NCBI RefSeq assembly: GCF_049537155.1
Contig: NZ_JBMVQZ010000001.1
Span: 62,001-126,000 of the forward strand
Direction: 5' to 3'
Length of the DNA stretch: 64,000 nucleotides
Source of the DNA: Limisphaera sp049537155
GTDB taxonomy: Bacteria > Verrucomicrobiota > Verrucomicrobiia > Limisphaerales > Limisphaeraceae
The position numbers and the translations under genes are program-made. Numbering within the stretch: position 1 is the first letter of the stretch; each line of letters starts with the position of its first letter. Shown here piece after piece: positions 39,008 to 47,231 of this stretch. The notes under the pieces are model-generated. The model did no database searches and was not told where the DNA came from. It saw only the letters and a list, made by a program, of their open reading frames with translations.

Positions 39008-39750
39008 CCGGCCGGGCGCTGCCAGGGCCGGGACTCCGCGTGGGCCATCTCCCGGTTGACCGGGCCTGCATCGGGGTGGTTGGCCGCATGTACGGAATGA
39101 TGTCCGCGTCCCCTTGGGGCCGATTACCTGGATCGAGGGTCGCGGGCGGGTTGTTTAAGAAGGGCTGCATGTTTCGGCCCCGGCGGTACGCCGGGGTTGG
39201 TACCTCGTTTGGGGCGGTGCAGACGCCTGCTCGGCGGACATCTCTCTATGCGCGGAAGCTTTGATGATGGGCGCGGCGGTGCTCCGAACGGAACGTGGCG
39301 CGGCCGGTCCATCCGCTCGATTCGAAGACTTTTCAATGGAGGCGGTTTGACCACGCGGTGTCTGCCTGTCGGGGCCAGTGTCAACGGACTCTTTCCCGGC
39401 ACGATCTTGGATGGCCCTGCCCGGGCGGCTTTCAGAGGGATGGGTTCGTGTGGCGTCCGCGCGACAAAAGGGCTGGGCGGAAAGTTGTTGACGGGGCAGA
39501 AAGAACGACTACAAGAGGCCTGACGACGCACATTAGCATTCATACTGTCCGGCGAGGTGCGGTTCCTCCCATCTTTCCGCTCGGTGTGAAGGCAGCCGGA
39601 TGGGTGTGGACATACGCGTGTGACAGCGATGTGCGGCTGCCGCTCTGAACGGTATGTCAGAGTTGCTTGTTCCGGGCGTGCCGCGGACTTGCCACCGGCA
39701 GGGGGTCCGTGGGCGAAACGGGTGCCGGCCGGGAGGCCGTCGAGAAGCAA
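39008..39750 (+). other. Gene-poor stretch before the HAF-like protein
   Basis: 743 bases with no supportable gene. The base composition is less extreme than in neighbouring genes. It separates the broken DUF2071 gene from the C-rich-codon gene at 39751 and may mark one edge of the accessory stretch. No direct repeats or transposase were seen. Confidence 0.45.
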
Positions 39751-41520
39751 ATGAGCCCGCGGTTCAGGGTGTTGTGGGCGGTGTGGTGCGGAGCCGTCCT
39801 CCAAACTGCTGCCCAGGTTGCGCAGACCTACTCCATCACCGACGTCACAGGCTGGTCCGACAACCAACTGGCCGCACTTCCGTGGTTTGCCCACTGGATT
39901 CCGCTTCAACCTCCCGGCGCGCCCGCCGGCTTCAGCCCCGCGGCCCGCAATGGTTCGGGCATGGTGGCCGGCGACCGGCCCGGCTTTTACCCCATCCCGA
40001 GCCAGGGCGTTTACGTCCAGAGCGGCACGAACATCCTCATCCCTGCCTGGGGTGGCCACTCGTGGAGTTACTGGAGCTGCGACGGTGAGGACTGCCATTA
40101 CTACTGGGGCCGCGTCGAGCACAGCCCCGCCATGGATGTCAACGCGCTCGGTCTCATTGCCGGCCACGCCACCATCGAGACCCCGCACAACAGCAACCCT
40201 TTCGATTACATCGAGCACGCCTACCTCTTCGACCCGGTCACCGGATTGAAGACCGACCTCACGCCCGACGGCACGGGCTACGCCCGCGCCTTTCGCCTCA
40301 ACGACCTCGGCGTCGTCATCGGTAATTACTCAGGGCCGTCGAACTTCTTCGCCTTCCGGCGCGAGGCCGACGGGACGATGCATCATTTCCTGCATCCGGC
40401 AGCCACCGTGCAACCGATGGTAGTCAACAACGCCGGATTGGTTGCCGGCATCCACACCACGTACACTGTTTCGAACCGCATCGTCATGCCCTGGATCGCC
40501 AGCAACACCACCGTGATGACGCCCATCCCGCTGCCGTCCCAGGGCAATCCGGACACCTGTAACTTCACCGACTTGAACAACCACGGTCTTCTCGTCGGCT
40601 GGGCCAACAAATTGGCCACACCTTACGAAACCACCGCCATTCGCTGGTTCGCTGATGCCAACGGCAACTGGGTGGCGCAAGACCTCAACGAGGTTGTGGA
40701 CCCGGGCGAGTACATCCTGGACCGCGTCATCGCCGCCAACGACGCCGGACACCTCATCGTGGCGGCGCATCTGGACACACCGCAACAAGAGCCGCGCACG
40801 CTGCTGCTCACGCCCGATGTCCTCCCGCCGCCCACGGTCGTCACCCTGCCGCCCGCCAGGCTCATGCCCACCAGCGCCGTATTGCGCGCCCAGGTCAACG
40901 CCTGCGCCCTGACCACCACTGCCGCTTTTCACTGGGGAATCGCCGGGCTCTACACCGCCACCAACCCCGCCGCCGGTGCCGCGCTCACCGGCACGGCGCC
41001 CGTCATCGTGACCTGCCTGCTGACGAACCTTCAGCCCCACACCACCTACCACTGCCGCGTCAGCGCCCAAAACAGCCAGGGCACAACCCTCGGCCAGGAC
41101 GTCACGTTCACCACGCCCTACGACTACGCCAGTTGGGCTGCGGAACAATTCGGCGCATCGTCCACGAACGAAACCCTCGGCGGGCCGTTGGCCGATCCGG
41201 ACGGCGACGGCTGGAACAACACCACCGAGTTCGCGCTCGGCCTCGACCCGCGCCGTCCTGATGGAAGCGTGTTCCCATTCCGTGACGAACTCGGCCGGCT
41301 CACACTCACTCTCACCCATCCGCTGGACCGAGCCGGAGTCGTCCTCGCCTTTGCCTCGGCAACCAACTTGGCCGGCCCGTGGCAGAGCGGACCGGGCGCG
41401 ACCGCGCTGGTGAATCTCGCTCGAAACGGCAACTTGGAAACCCTGACCCTCCGCACCGATTTCTCCGGCACGCAGCCGCGGCAGTTCCTGCGTGTGACCG
41501 TACAAGCCGCACAACCATGA
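39751..41520 (+). CDS. Secreted HAF-repeat-like protein with fibronectin-like domain, unknown function
   Basis: 589 residues. The ATG at 39751 starts a signal peptide (FRVLWAVWCGAVLQTAAQ). The central part has loose repeats of the type MDVNALGLIAGHA, RLNDLGVVIGNYS and VVNNAGLVAGIHT, as in HAF-repeat extracellular proteins. A fibronectin-III-like domain follows (about 380-450). Then a calcium-loop-like segment (DPDGDGWNNTTEFALG) and the Y/F-R-V type end (RQFLRVTV). Its codons favour C endings (CGC, CTC, GTC), whereas neighbours favour G endings (CGG, CTG, GTG), which suggests a different origin. An earlier in-frame ATG at 39667 adds residues without a signal-like pattern. Confidence 0.78.
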   Translation: MSPRFRVLWAVWCGAVLQTAAQVAQTYSITDVTGWSDNQLAALPWFAHWIPLQPPGAPAGFSPAARNGSGMVAGDRPGFYPIPSQGVYVQSGTNILIPAWGGHSWSYWSCDGEDCHYYWGRVEHSPAMDVNALGLIAGHATIETPHNSNPFDYIEHAYLFDPVTGLKTDLTPDGTGYARAFRLNDLGVVIGNYSGPSNFFAFRREADGTMHHFLHPAATVQPMVVNNAGLVAGIHTTYTVSNRIVMPWIASNTTVMTPIPLPSQGNPDTCNFTDLNNHGLLVGWANKLATPYETTAIRWFADANGNWVAQDLNEVVDPGEYILDRVIAANDAGHLIVAAHLDTPQQEPRTLLLTPDVLPPPTVVTLPPARLMPTSAVLRAQVNACALTTTAAFHWGIAGLYTATNPAAGAALTGTAPVIVTCLLTNLQPHTTYHCRVSAQNSQGTTLGQDVTFTTPYDYASWAAEQFGASSTNETLGGPLADPDGDGWNNTTEFALGLDPRRPDGSVFPFRDELGRLTLTLTHPLDRAGVVLAFASATNLAGPWQSGPGATALVNLARNGNLETLTLRTDFSGTQPRQFLRVTVQAAQP

Positions 41521-41543
41521 AACATTCAACCTGCCAAGCCATG

Positions 41544-41595
41544 CTCCGTTCGACGCTTGCCGTTGCGCGCTGCGCAGCACGGCCGTCGAACGGAG
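41544..41595 (+). repeat. 52-nt nested hairpin after the HAF-like gene
   Basis: CTCCGTTCGACG (41544-41555) pairs perfectly with CGTCGAACGGAG (41584-41595). Inside it GCCGT (41559-41563) pairs with ACGGC (41579-41583), and TGCGC (41564-41568) with GCGCA (41572-41576) around a 3-nt loop. The two bulges are CTT and GC. No T-run follows. It begins 23 bases after the stop codon. It could be a REP-like palindrome or an RNA 3'-end structure. Confidence 0.6.
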
Positions 41596-41687
41596 GCGGT
41601 CGGTGAGCGCCTCCGCCACAGCCGGCCGGGCGGCTGTCTGCGGGCGGCCCGAAGCCGTCAGCACGGCACCATTCCGCCGGGCCCTTC

Positions 41688-42037
41688 GTGCCCTTACAGC
41701 CACACAGTCCTCGAGCACGGCTGCCCTCCGCCCTGCTCGTCAGGTGCGGGTTTTTCCCGGCGCTGATGGTGTTCCTTCAGCCCGCCCGCGCTGTCACCAA
41801 TGTCGTGTTTGACCTTACCCAGACCACCCACCTGGTCGCGACCAACCTCAGTTCGGACACTGTCGAAACGGTCGGCGATCGGCTCACCTCGGCTGCGACA
41901 AACTCTTCACCGCAAGGGCGGGGTTGACCCATCCCATCGGCCGAACCCTCTGCGTCGACGTGCCCGACGGCCTGGCAGCCCAAGCCCTCGTCCCGCCCAC
42001 AACACCCACCGGGTCCCATCGCTTGTTCAAACCGTGA
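41688..42037 (+). pseudogene. Frameshifted remnant of a small secreted protein gene
   Basis: Frame one gives a leader-like start (GFFPALMVFLQPARA) and then VTNVVFDLTQTTHLVATN and LSSDTVETVGDRLT, and soon stops. Shifting frame near 41892-41898 restores a matching continuation, CDKLFTARAGLTHPIGRTL then VDVPDGLAAQALVPP, ending at a TGA at 42035-42037. Secreted proteins of this style (Y-DKLFT-GG-G-TNPIGR) recur in Verrucomicrobiota, from memory. A one- or two-base indel explains the break. Same C-ending codon style as the gene before it. Confidence 0.5.
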
Positions 42038-42081
42038 AGGTCCCGAAATCCCAAAGAAAACCACCGAACGAGACCAGATCC

Positions 42082-42480
42082 ATGAAAACTCAACCATCGA
42101 TCAGACCGGAGACGCTCTTCCTCGTCCTGATGGCTTGCATGGGCCAAGGCGCTACTGCTCATGCCCGGGGCACCACCTTCACCTGCCAGGGCCGGCTGGA
42201 CAGCGGCGGGAGCCCGGCCAACGGAAGTTTTGATTTCCAGTTCGCCCTCCACGACGCGGCGAGCGGCGGCAACCAGTGGGGGCCGACGCTGACCAACACC
42301 GCCGTGGCCGTCAGCAACGGCCTGTGCGCGATGTCGCCCGACTTCGGCAGATGGGTGTTCGAGGGCAGCGCGCACCGACTGGAAACCCTGGCCATGCGCA
42401 CCGAGTTTCGTGGCACGCTGCCGCGGCGGTTCCAATTGCGGGAGTCACCCTGGCTGGACGCGGGCGCGGTGGTTTCCGAG
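42082..42480 (+). pseudogene. Truncated secreted protein gene (TFTYQGRL-type N-terminus)
   Basis: The ATG at 42082 starts a signal peptide (FLVLMACMGQGATAHARG). It continues as TFTCQGRLDSGGSPANGSFD, then FQFALHDAASGGNQWGPTL and VAVSNGLCAMSPDFGRWVFE. This is the N-terminal module of secreted proteins common in Verrucomicrobiota, which normally continue for hundreds of residues. After about residue 120 (LPRRFQLRES) the sequence stops resembling the family and becomes Arg/Gly-rich, non-protein-like text, although the frame stays open to 42855. So the 3' part was lost, probably by deletion. The end given is approximate. Confidence 0.45.
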
Positions 42481-42839
42481 CAAACGCGCCGGCTGACTGG
42501 GGGTCGGATGATCGGGCTGATCATCCACCAGCCGCATGGCAAGGGCGCTTTAAGGGGGGAGGCTGGGGTGGAACGGGCTGCTGGTGGGGCTTTTGGGGAT
42601 GGCTGCTTGCGGACCGGGGAGCCAACCGGCCGGACGGCCGCCTCCGGCCGGGCTTGCGACGCCGGGACATGCGGTTTTCCGGCGCGCCGGGGTTCAGCAG
42701 GGGTTTTTGACCGGAGCGCCCGGCGCTCTCGGCCCCCTGTGGCCCACATGGATGAAATAGCCCTGGTTCGTACGCGGGCGGGCGCGTTTGGCGGTTGTCA
42801 CGGGCGGGGGCCGGGCCTATGTTGGCGCGCGGCGCAGGC
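42481..42839 (+). other. Non-coding stretch between gene remnant and DUF5989 gene
   Basis: 359 bases; G-rich, with an open frame that reads through from the truncated gene but lacks protein-like composition. It should hold the promoter of the carbamoyltransferase trio. No defined element recognised. Confidence 0.4.
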
Positions 42840-42992
42840 ATGTGGTCGGTGTTGAAAGAGTTCTGGGCGTTTGCGCGGCGGGAGAAAAAGTGGTGGTTGA
42901 TCCCGCTGGTGGTGGTGTTGCTGGTGCTGGGTGCGGTGTTGATCTTCACGTCGAGCGGCGGGATCGTGTGGGCGTTGTATCCCTTCATGTGA
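42840..42992 (+). CDS. DUF5989 small membrane protein (SxtK-like)
   Basis: 50 residues. WSVLKEFWAFARREKKWWL, then a single membrane helix (IPLVVVLLVLGAVLIF) and a short tail ending WALYPFM. This matches the DUF5989 family, tiny membrane proteins encoded beside SxtJ and an O-carbamoyltransferase, including in saxitoxin clusters. An ATG at 42819 in the same frame would add seven residues; the one at 42840 fits the family better. Its job is unknown; position suggests it works with the carbamoyltransferase at the membrane. Confidence 0.82.
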   Translation: MWSVLKEFWAFARREKKWWLIPLVVVLLVLGAVLIFTSSGGIVWALYPFM

Positions 42993-43047
42993 CGCGGAGG
43001 CGGAAAGCACGTCGTCCGGCGTGGGCCGGGTGCGCGAGACATCCCTC

Positions 43048-44901
43048 ATGGTGAAGGCGCGACCTCGCTACATTCTCGGCATCTCCGCCTACTACCATGA
43101 CGCGGCGGCGGCGTTGCTGTGTGAGGGACGAATCGTGGCCGCCGCACAGGAGGAGCGGTTCAGCCGGAAGAAACACGATCCGGATTTTCCCCGCGGGGCG
43201 ATCGCGTACTGCCTGCGGGAGGCCGGGATCGGGGAGGCGGATCTGGACCTGGTGGTGTTCTATGACAAGCCGGTTTTGAAGTTCGCCCGGCTGCTCGAGA
43301 CGTATCTGGCGGTGGCACCGGGCGGGTGGCGGACGTTTCCGGCGGTGCTGTCGAACTGGCTGGGTGAAAAGCTGGATCTGCGGCGGACGATCCGGCGCGC
43401 GTTGCCGGGTCTGCGGCAGGAGACGCCGATCTGGTTCACCGGGCATCATCAGTCGCATGCGGCCAGTGCCTTCTATCCCTCGCCGTTTCGGGAGGCGGCG
43501 ATTCTGACGGTGGATGGCGTGGGCGAATGGGCGACCACGACCATTGGTGTGGGGCGCGGCCGGCGGATCGAGCTGTGGGAAGAGCTGCGGTTTCCGCATT
43601 CACTGGGGTTGTTGTACTCGGCATTCACCGCCTACTGCGGGTTTCGGATCAATTCGGGTGAGTACAAGCTGATGGGGCTGGCGCCGTACGGGCAGCCGCG
43701 CTTCGTGGAGGTGATCCTTCGGGAGTTGATGGATCTGAAGGCGGACGGCTCGTTCCGGCTGAATCTGGAGTACTTCGACTTCCTGCGGGGCACGACGATG
43801 ACGAACGAGCGGTTCCACCGGTTGTTCGGTGGACCGCCGCGGACGCCCGAGGGACCGATCGAGCCGCGGCACATGGACGTGGCGCGGTCGGTTCAGGCGG
43901 TGACCGAGGAGGTGATGCTGCGGTTGGCGCGGCGGGTGCGGGAGCGGACGGGGCAGCGTTGTTTGTGCATGGCGGGCGGGGTGGCACTGAACTGTGTGGC
44001 CAACGGGCGGATCCTGCGGGAATCGGGGTTCGAGCGGTTGTGGGTGCAACCGGCTGCGGGCGATGCGGGTGGCGCCCTGGGCGCGGCGTTGCAGGCGTGG
44101 CACGAGTGTCAGGGCGATCGTTGGCTGGACCGCGAGGCGGGGGCGGGTGGAGACGGCGGTGAAACGGACGCGATGGAGGGGGCGTTGCTTGGGCCGGCTT
44201 TTACGGATGAGGAGATCGAGGCGGTCCTGCGGGCGCATGGCGCGGTGTACCGGCGGTACGATCGTGAAACGCTCCTGGATGTCACGGTGGATCATCTGCG
44301 GCGGGAGAGGGTGGTGGGATGGTTCCAGGGGCGGATGGAGTTCGGGCCGCGGGCGTTGGGGAACCGGTCGATCCTGGGCGATCCGAGGTCGCCGCGGATG
44401 CAGTCGGTGATGAACCTGAAGGTGAAGTTCCGGGAGTCGTTCCGGCCCTTTGCACCTGCGGTGCGGCGGCAGCGCGTGTCGGAGTTTTTCGAATTGGATT
44501 GTGAATCTCCGTACATGCTGTTGGTGGCGCCGATCCGGCCGGAATGGCGGTTGCCGGTTCCGGAGGGGCTGACGGGTCTGGATCTGTTGAAGGCGGAGCG
44601 GTCGGTGTTGCCGGCGGTCACACACGTGGACGGGTCGGCGCGGATCCAGACCGTGGACGCCCGGCGGTTCCCGTTGTTTGATGCGCTGTTGGAACGGTGG
44701 GAACGTGCGACGGGCTGTCCGGTGCTGGTGAACACGTCGTTCAACGTGCGTGGCGAACCGATCGTTTGCACGCCGGACGATGCGTATCGGTGTTTTGTGA
44801 ACACGGAGATGGACACGCTGGTGATCGGCAGCTTCGTGCTGGAGCGGTCCGAACAACCGAAACGGCGGGTGGAACGGCGGGGCACGCTCGTGCCGGATTG
44901 A
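43048..44901 (+). CDS. Carbamoyltransferase (NodU/CmcH/SxtI family)
   Basis: 617 residues. Transfers a carbamoyl group from carbamoyl phosphate, through a carbamoyladenylate, to a hydroxyl of an unknown acceptor. The Kae1-like N-terminal domain shows LGISAYYHDAAAALL, HHQSHAASAFYPSPF (metal-binding His), GLLYSAFTAYCGFRIN and KLMGLAPYG. The C-terminal YrdC-like domain shows MAGGVALNCVANGRIL, GWFQGRMEFGPRALGNRSIL and VNTSFNVRGEPIVCTPDDA. A GTG at 43021 is an alternative start nine codons upstream. It lies between DUF5989 and SxtJ genes, the same trio as sxtI-J-K in saxitoxin clusters, but no toxin genes are near. Confidence 0.94.
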   Translation: MVKARPRYILGISAYYHDAAAALLCEGRIVAAAQEERFSRKKHDPDFPRGAIAYCLREAGIGEADLDLVVFYDKPVLKFARLLETYLAVAPGGWRTFPAVLSNWLGEKLDLRRTIRRALPGLRQETPIWFTGHHQSHAASAFYPSPFREAAILTVDGVGEWATTTIGVGRGRRIELWEELRFPHSLGLLYSAFTAYCGFRINSGEYKLMGLAPYGQPRFVEVILRELMDLKADGSFRLNLEYFDFLRGTTMTNERFHRLFGGPPRTPEGPIEPRHMDVARSVQAVTEEVMLRLARRVRERTGQRCLCMAGGVALNCVANGRILRESGFERLWVQPAAGDAGGALGAALQAWHECQGDRWLDREAGAGGDGGETDAMEGALLGPAFTDEEIEAVLRAHGAVYRRYDRETLLDVTVDHLRRERVVGWFQGRMEFGPRALGNRSILGDPRSPRMQSVMNLKVKFRESFRPFAPAVRRQRVSEFFELDCESPYMLLVAPIRPEWRLPVPEGLTGLDLLKAERSVLPAVTHVDGSARIQTVDARRFPLFDALLERWERATGCPVLVNTSFNVRGEPIVCTPDDAYRCFVNTEMDTLVIGSFVLERSEQPKRRVERRGTLVPD

Positions 44902-44905
44902 GGGT

Positions 44906-45307
44906 ATGCGTCTGGAGTATCGCGAAGATCCACGGGAATGGCGCCGGCTGGCGCTGGCCAGTTTGGGCGGGCCGGTATTGCTGGCGGGCTTTTGCTGGTG
45001 GCGCGGTTGGATCGGCTGGCCGGTGGTTCTGGCGGTGGCGCTGTCTGTCGGTTTGCTGGCGGCCGGCGTGTGGACACGGCCGGAATGGTTCCGCGGGTAT
45101 TACCGGGCGCTGGTATGGACGAGTTTTCACCTGGCGCGCCTGTTGGGGTTTGCGGTTCTGATGGTGATCTTTTGGCTGATGGTGGTGCCGATGGGACTGG
45201 TGCTCCGGTGCTTCGGGTGGGACCCGTTGTGGTTGCGACGGGCCCCTGATGCGGACTCGTACTGGCAGAAATCGCCTCCGCCGACCGGTTTGGACCGTCT
45301 GTTTTGA
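44906..45307 (+). CDS. SxtJ-family membrane protein
   Basis: 133 residues with three or four hydrophobic segments (about 17-32, 40-55, 75-100). Opening EYREDPREWRRLALASL and the end (DPLWLRRAPDADSYWQKSPP) match SxtJ-type proteins found beside carbamoyltransferases. It starts four bases after the carbamoyltransferase stop, so translation is likely coupled. Molecular role unknown. Confidence 0.85.
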   Translation: MRLEYREDPREWRRLALASLGGPVLLAGFCWWRGWIGWPVVLAVALSVGLLAAGVWTRPEWFRGYYRALVWTSFHLARLLGFAVLMVIFWLMVVPMGLVLRCFGWDPLWLRRAPDADSYWQKSPPPTGLDRLF

Positions 45308-45322
45308 TTGCGGGCCGCGGCT

Positions 45323-45342
45323 GCCGGGACGCCGTTCCCGGC
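45323..45342. terminator. Hairpin between convergent SxtJ and hydrolase genes
   Basis: GCCGGG (45323-45328) and CCCGGC (45337-45342) with an 8-nt loop in the 46-base gap between the stop codons. A TTTTG run lies before it on the plus strand, not after, so it is only a candidate. Confidence 0.3.
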
Positions 45343-45353
45343 GGGGCGGGCGC

Positions 45354-46751
45354 TCAGCGGCGCAGGGTTTCGAACCATTGGAGAGCCTGCAGCAGGGATG
45401 GGTAGGCGCAGGTGGCGTGGGTGCCTCCGGGCAGGGGTTCGACCAGCTGCACGTGAGTGGCGCCCTGTTGATGGAAAGACGCGAGGGCCGATTGAGCGTT
45501 GGCGATGGTGACGTCCGTGTCGCCGGAGCAGTGATACAGGCGCATGGGCCGCGTGGGGCGCCAGCGATGGACATCGTTTTCTTTCAGTGCTTGGCGCAGG
45601 GGATGGTCGCGTTCGTTGCGAAAGGCCTCCAGAACGGCCGGCTGAAGGATGAGCAGGGGGTTGGAGGGCATGAGGGCGTTGATGGACCCGCCGCTCACAT
45701 GACCGTGGAACAGCGGTGGCAGGAGTGTGTTGTAGGGCGGCGCCAGCAGATCAGCCAGCGAGTTGGTGAGGTGGTAGACCGATTGATAGGCGGCCAGGAG
45801 ATAGGCGAAGTAATAGGGATTGGGTTGGGGTCGGCCGGTGAGGAAGTCGTCGGCGGTGGCGCCGGAGAGGTCGTAGGCGCCGGCCATGGGTGCCGAGGCG
45901 GTGAGGTCGAATTCCCCGAGGTGGAACCGTTCGATTTCCCGGGCCAGGGCCATGGTGGCGTGGCCGCCCTGGGAATAACCGGCGAGGAAGACCTGTCCGT
46001 TCAACGGAACGCCGAGCCGGGCGCACCAGGACCGCGCGGCGCGGAGGGCGTCGAGACAGGCGGTCGCTTCCGAGCGGGCGTGGTGATAGGGGTGAAGGCC
46101 CGGGGAATCGCCCAAGCCGAGGTAGTCGGGCAGAACGGTGGCATAGCCCTGCGAAGCGAACACCACGCCGATGCCGAGTTCACCAGTGACGTCGGTGGCT
46201 GATGGGGCGTCGTTGGTGCGAAGGATCGTGCCGTGTTGATAACTCAGGAGGGGCCAGGGCCCCGGCCCGTTGGGCAGGACGAACGCGGCCGAGGCATGCG
46301 TGGGCTCGCCCCAGGGCCCGATGGTTTCATACTCCAGCTTGTAAACCTGCACGGCGTGCGCGGGGACGAGGTTCACACCTGCCAGGGCAAGGAGGAGGGC
46401 GATCTGGAAGGTGGAAAAGTTGGTTCGATACGTGGCTTCGAGCAGGTGGCCCCGCTGCACCGGCGGCAGGGCGAGCACGCGGTAGAACCGGGCGGGCGCG
46501 TGGAGGTCCGGATCCGTCCAAGAGGGCGAGGCGATGGGCCAGTCTTCCGGCGTGGAGGGTAGAAGCCAGAGACCGCCCCGGAGGCGGTCGCGTGCCTGGA
46601 GGGTGTAGACGTGGTTTGTGCCCGGATCGGTCCACCGAAGCTGCAGTCCCCTGGTCGCGCGAACGGGTGGGACGAGTTCGACCTGTGCCGGCAGGCGGAT
46701 CGTACCGGTGAACAGCAGGATGGCCGTTCCGAGGGTTGCGCCGTGCGACAT
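45354..46751 (-). CDS. Secreted alpha/beta hydrolase (lipase/esterase type) with N-terminal Y/F-R-V module
   Basis: 465 residues. AAAGGA five bases before the ATG at 46751 and a signal peptide (MSHGATLGTAILLFTGTIRL) fix the start. Residues about 35-95 are the Y/F-R-V module seen at the C-termini of other secreted proteins here (LQLRWTDPG, VYTLQARDRL, ARFYRVL). The hydrolase follows: PLLSYQHGT (oxyanion region), DYLGLGDSPGLHPY, the nucleophile elbow AGYSQGGHA with Ser260, the Asp in YHCSGDTDV and the His in GGTHATC. This resembles secretory lipases and sugar-ester esterases. Substrate unknown; deacylation of plant polysaccharides would suit the neighbourhood. Confidence 0.86.
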   Translation of the reverse strand: MSHGATLGTAILLFTGTIRLPAQVELVPPVRATRGLQLRWTDPGTNHVYTLQARDRLRGGLWLLPSTPEDWPIASPSWTDPDLHAPARFYRVLALPPVQRGHLLEATYRTNFSTFQIALLLALAGVNLVPAHAVQVYKLEYETIGPWGEPTHASAAFVLPNGPGPWPLLSYQHGTILRTNDAPSATDVTGELGIGVVFASQGYATVLPDYLGLGDSPGLHPYHHARSEATACLDALRAARSWCARLGVPLNGQVFLAGYSQGGHATMALAREIERFHLGEFDLTASAPMAGAYDLSGATADDFLTGRPQPNPYYFAYLLAAYQSVYHLTNSLADLLAPPYNTLLPPLFHGHVSGGSINALMPSNPLLILQPAVLEAFRNERDHPLRQALKENDVHRWRPTRPMRLYHCSGDTDVTIANAQSALASFHQQGATHVQLVEPLPGGTHATCAYPSLLQALQWFETLRR

Positions 46752-47231
46752 GGATCCTTTGCCGGGCTTCATGAGACCGAGTTTGGCCGGAGTGGTGCTT
46801 TTGACAAGGACGGATCCGGTTCATGGGAACTTTCACGCGGCAGCAGCGGGTGCGGAAGGACAGCGAAGGTAGGCCTCCGAACGGAGGGCGATCGGGATCC
46901 GGCCTCCGACCGACCGGCAGGACGGTACGGCGCTGCCGGGCCGCCCGAATCGTCCGTGGGACCGATGGGTGCCTGAATTTGAGGGTACGATGCACAAACG
47001 AGGGCTTGGGCGGGGCGGCGTTCGCGGGCATGGTGGAAGGGAGTGTTGGAGGACGGCGCAGACCGGGCTGGCGGCGGCGGATCGGTCGGGCGCCGCATCC
47101 ACACGGACAAAGTGGAAGCGAGGGTTTTTCCAAGAGCCATGGATCCGGCGGTGTCGAAGCGGTCAATGAGAAGAGGCCCGGGAGGGCAACTGCCCGGGTG
47201 GGATGTCCCGGCCCCGTGCGGTCGTGCGGAG
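46752..47231. other. Divergent promoter region between hydrolase and PL1-like genes
   Basis: 480 bases without a supportable gene. The frame of the plus-strand gene is open through much of it, but the text lacks a signal peptide or domain. It should hold both promoters; none could be fixed by eye. Confidence 0.4.

Noticed and set aside
42481..42855. Continuation of the truncated secreted protein as a full-length gene
   Set aside because: The frame is open but the text becomes Arg/Gly/Ala-rich with no resemblance to the family, and it runs into the DUF5989 gene.
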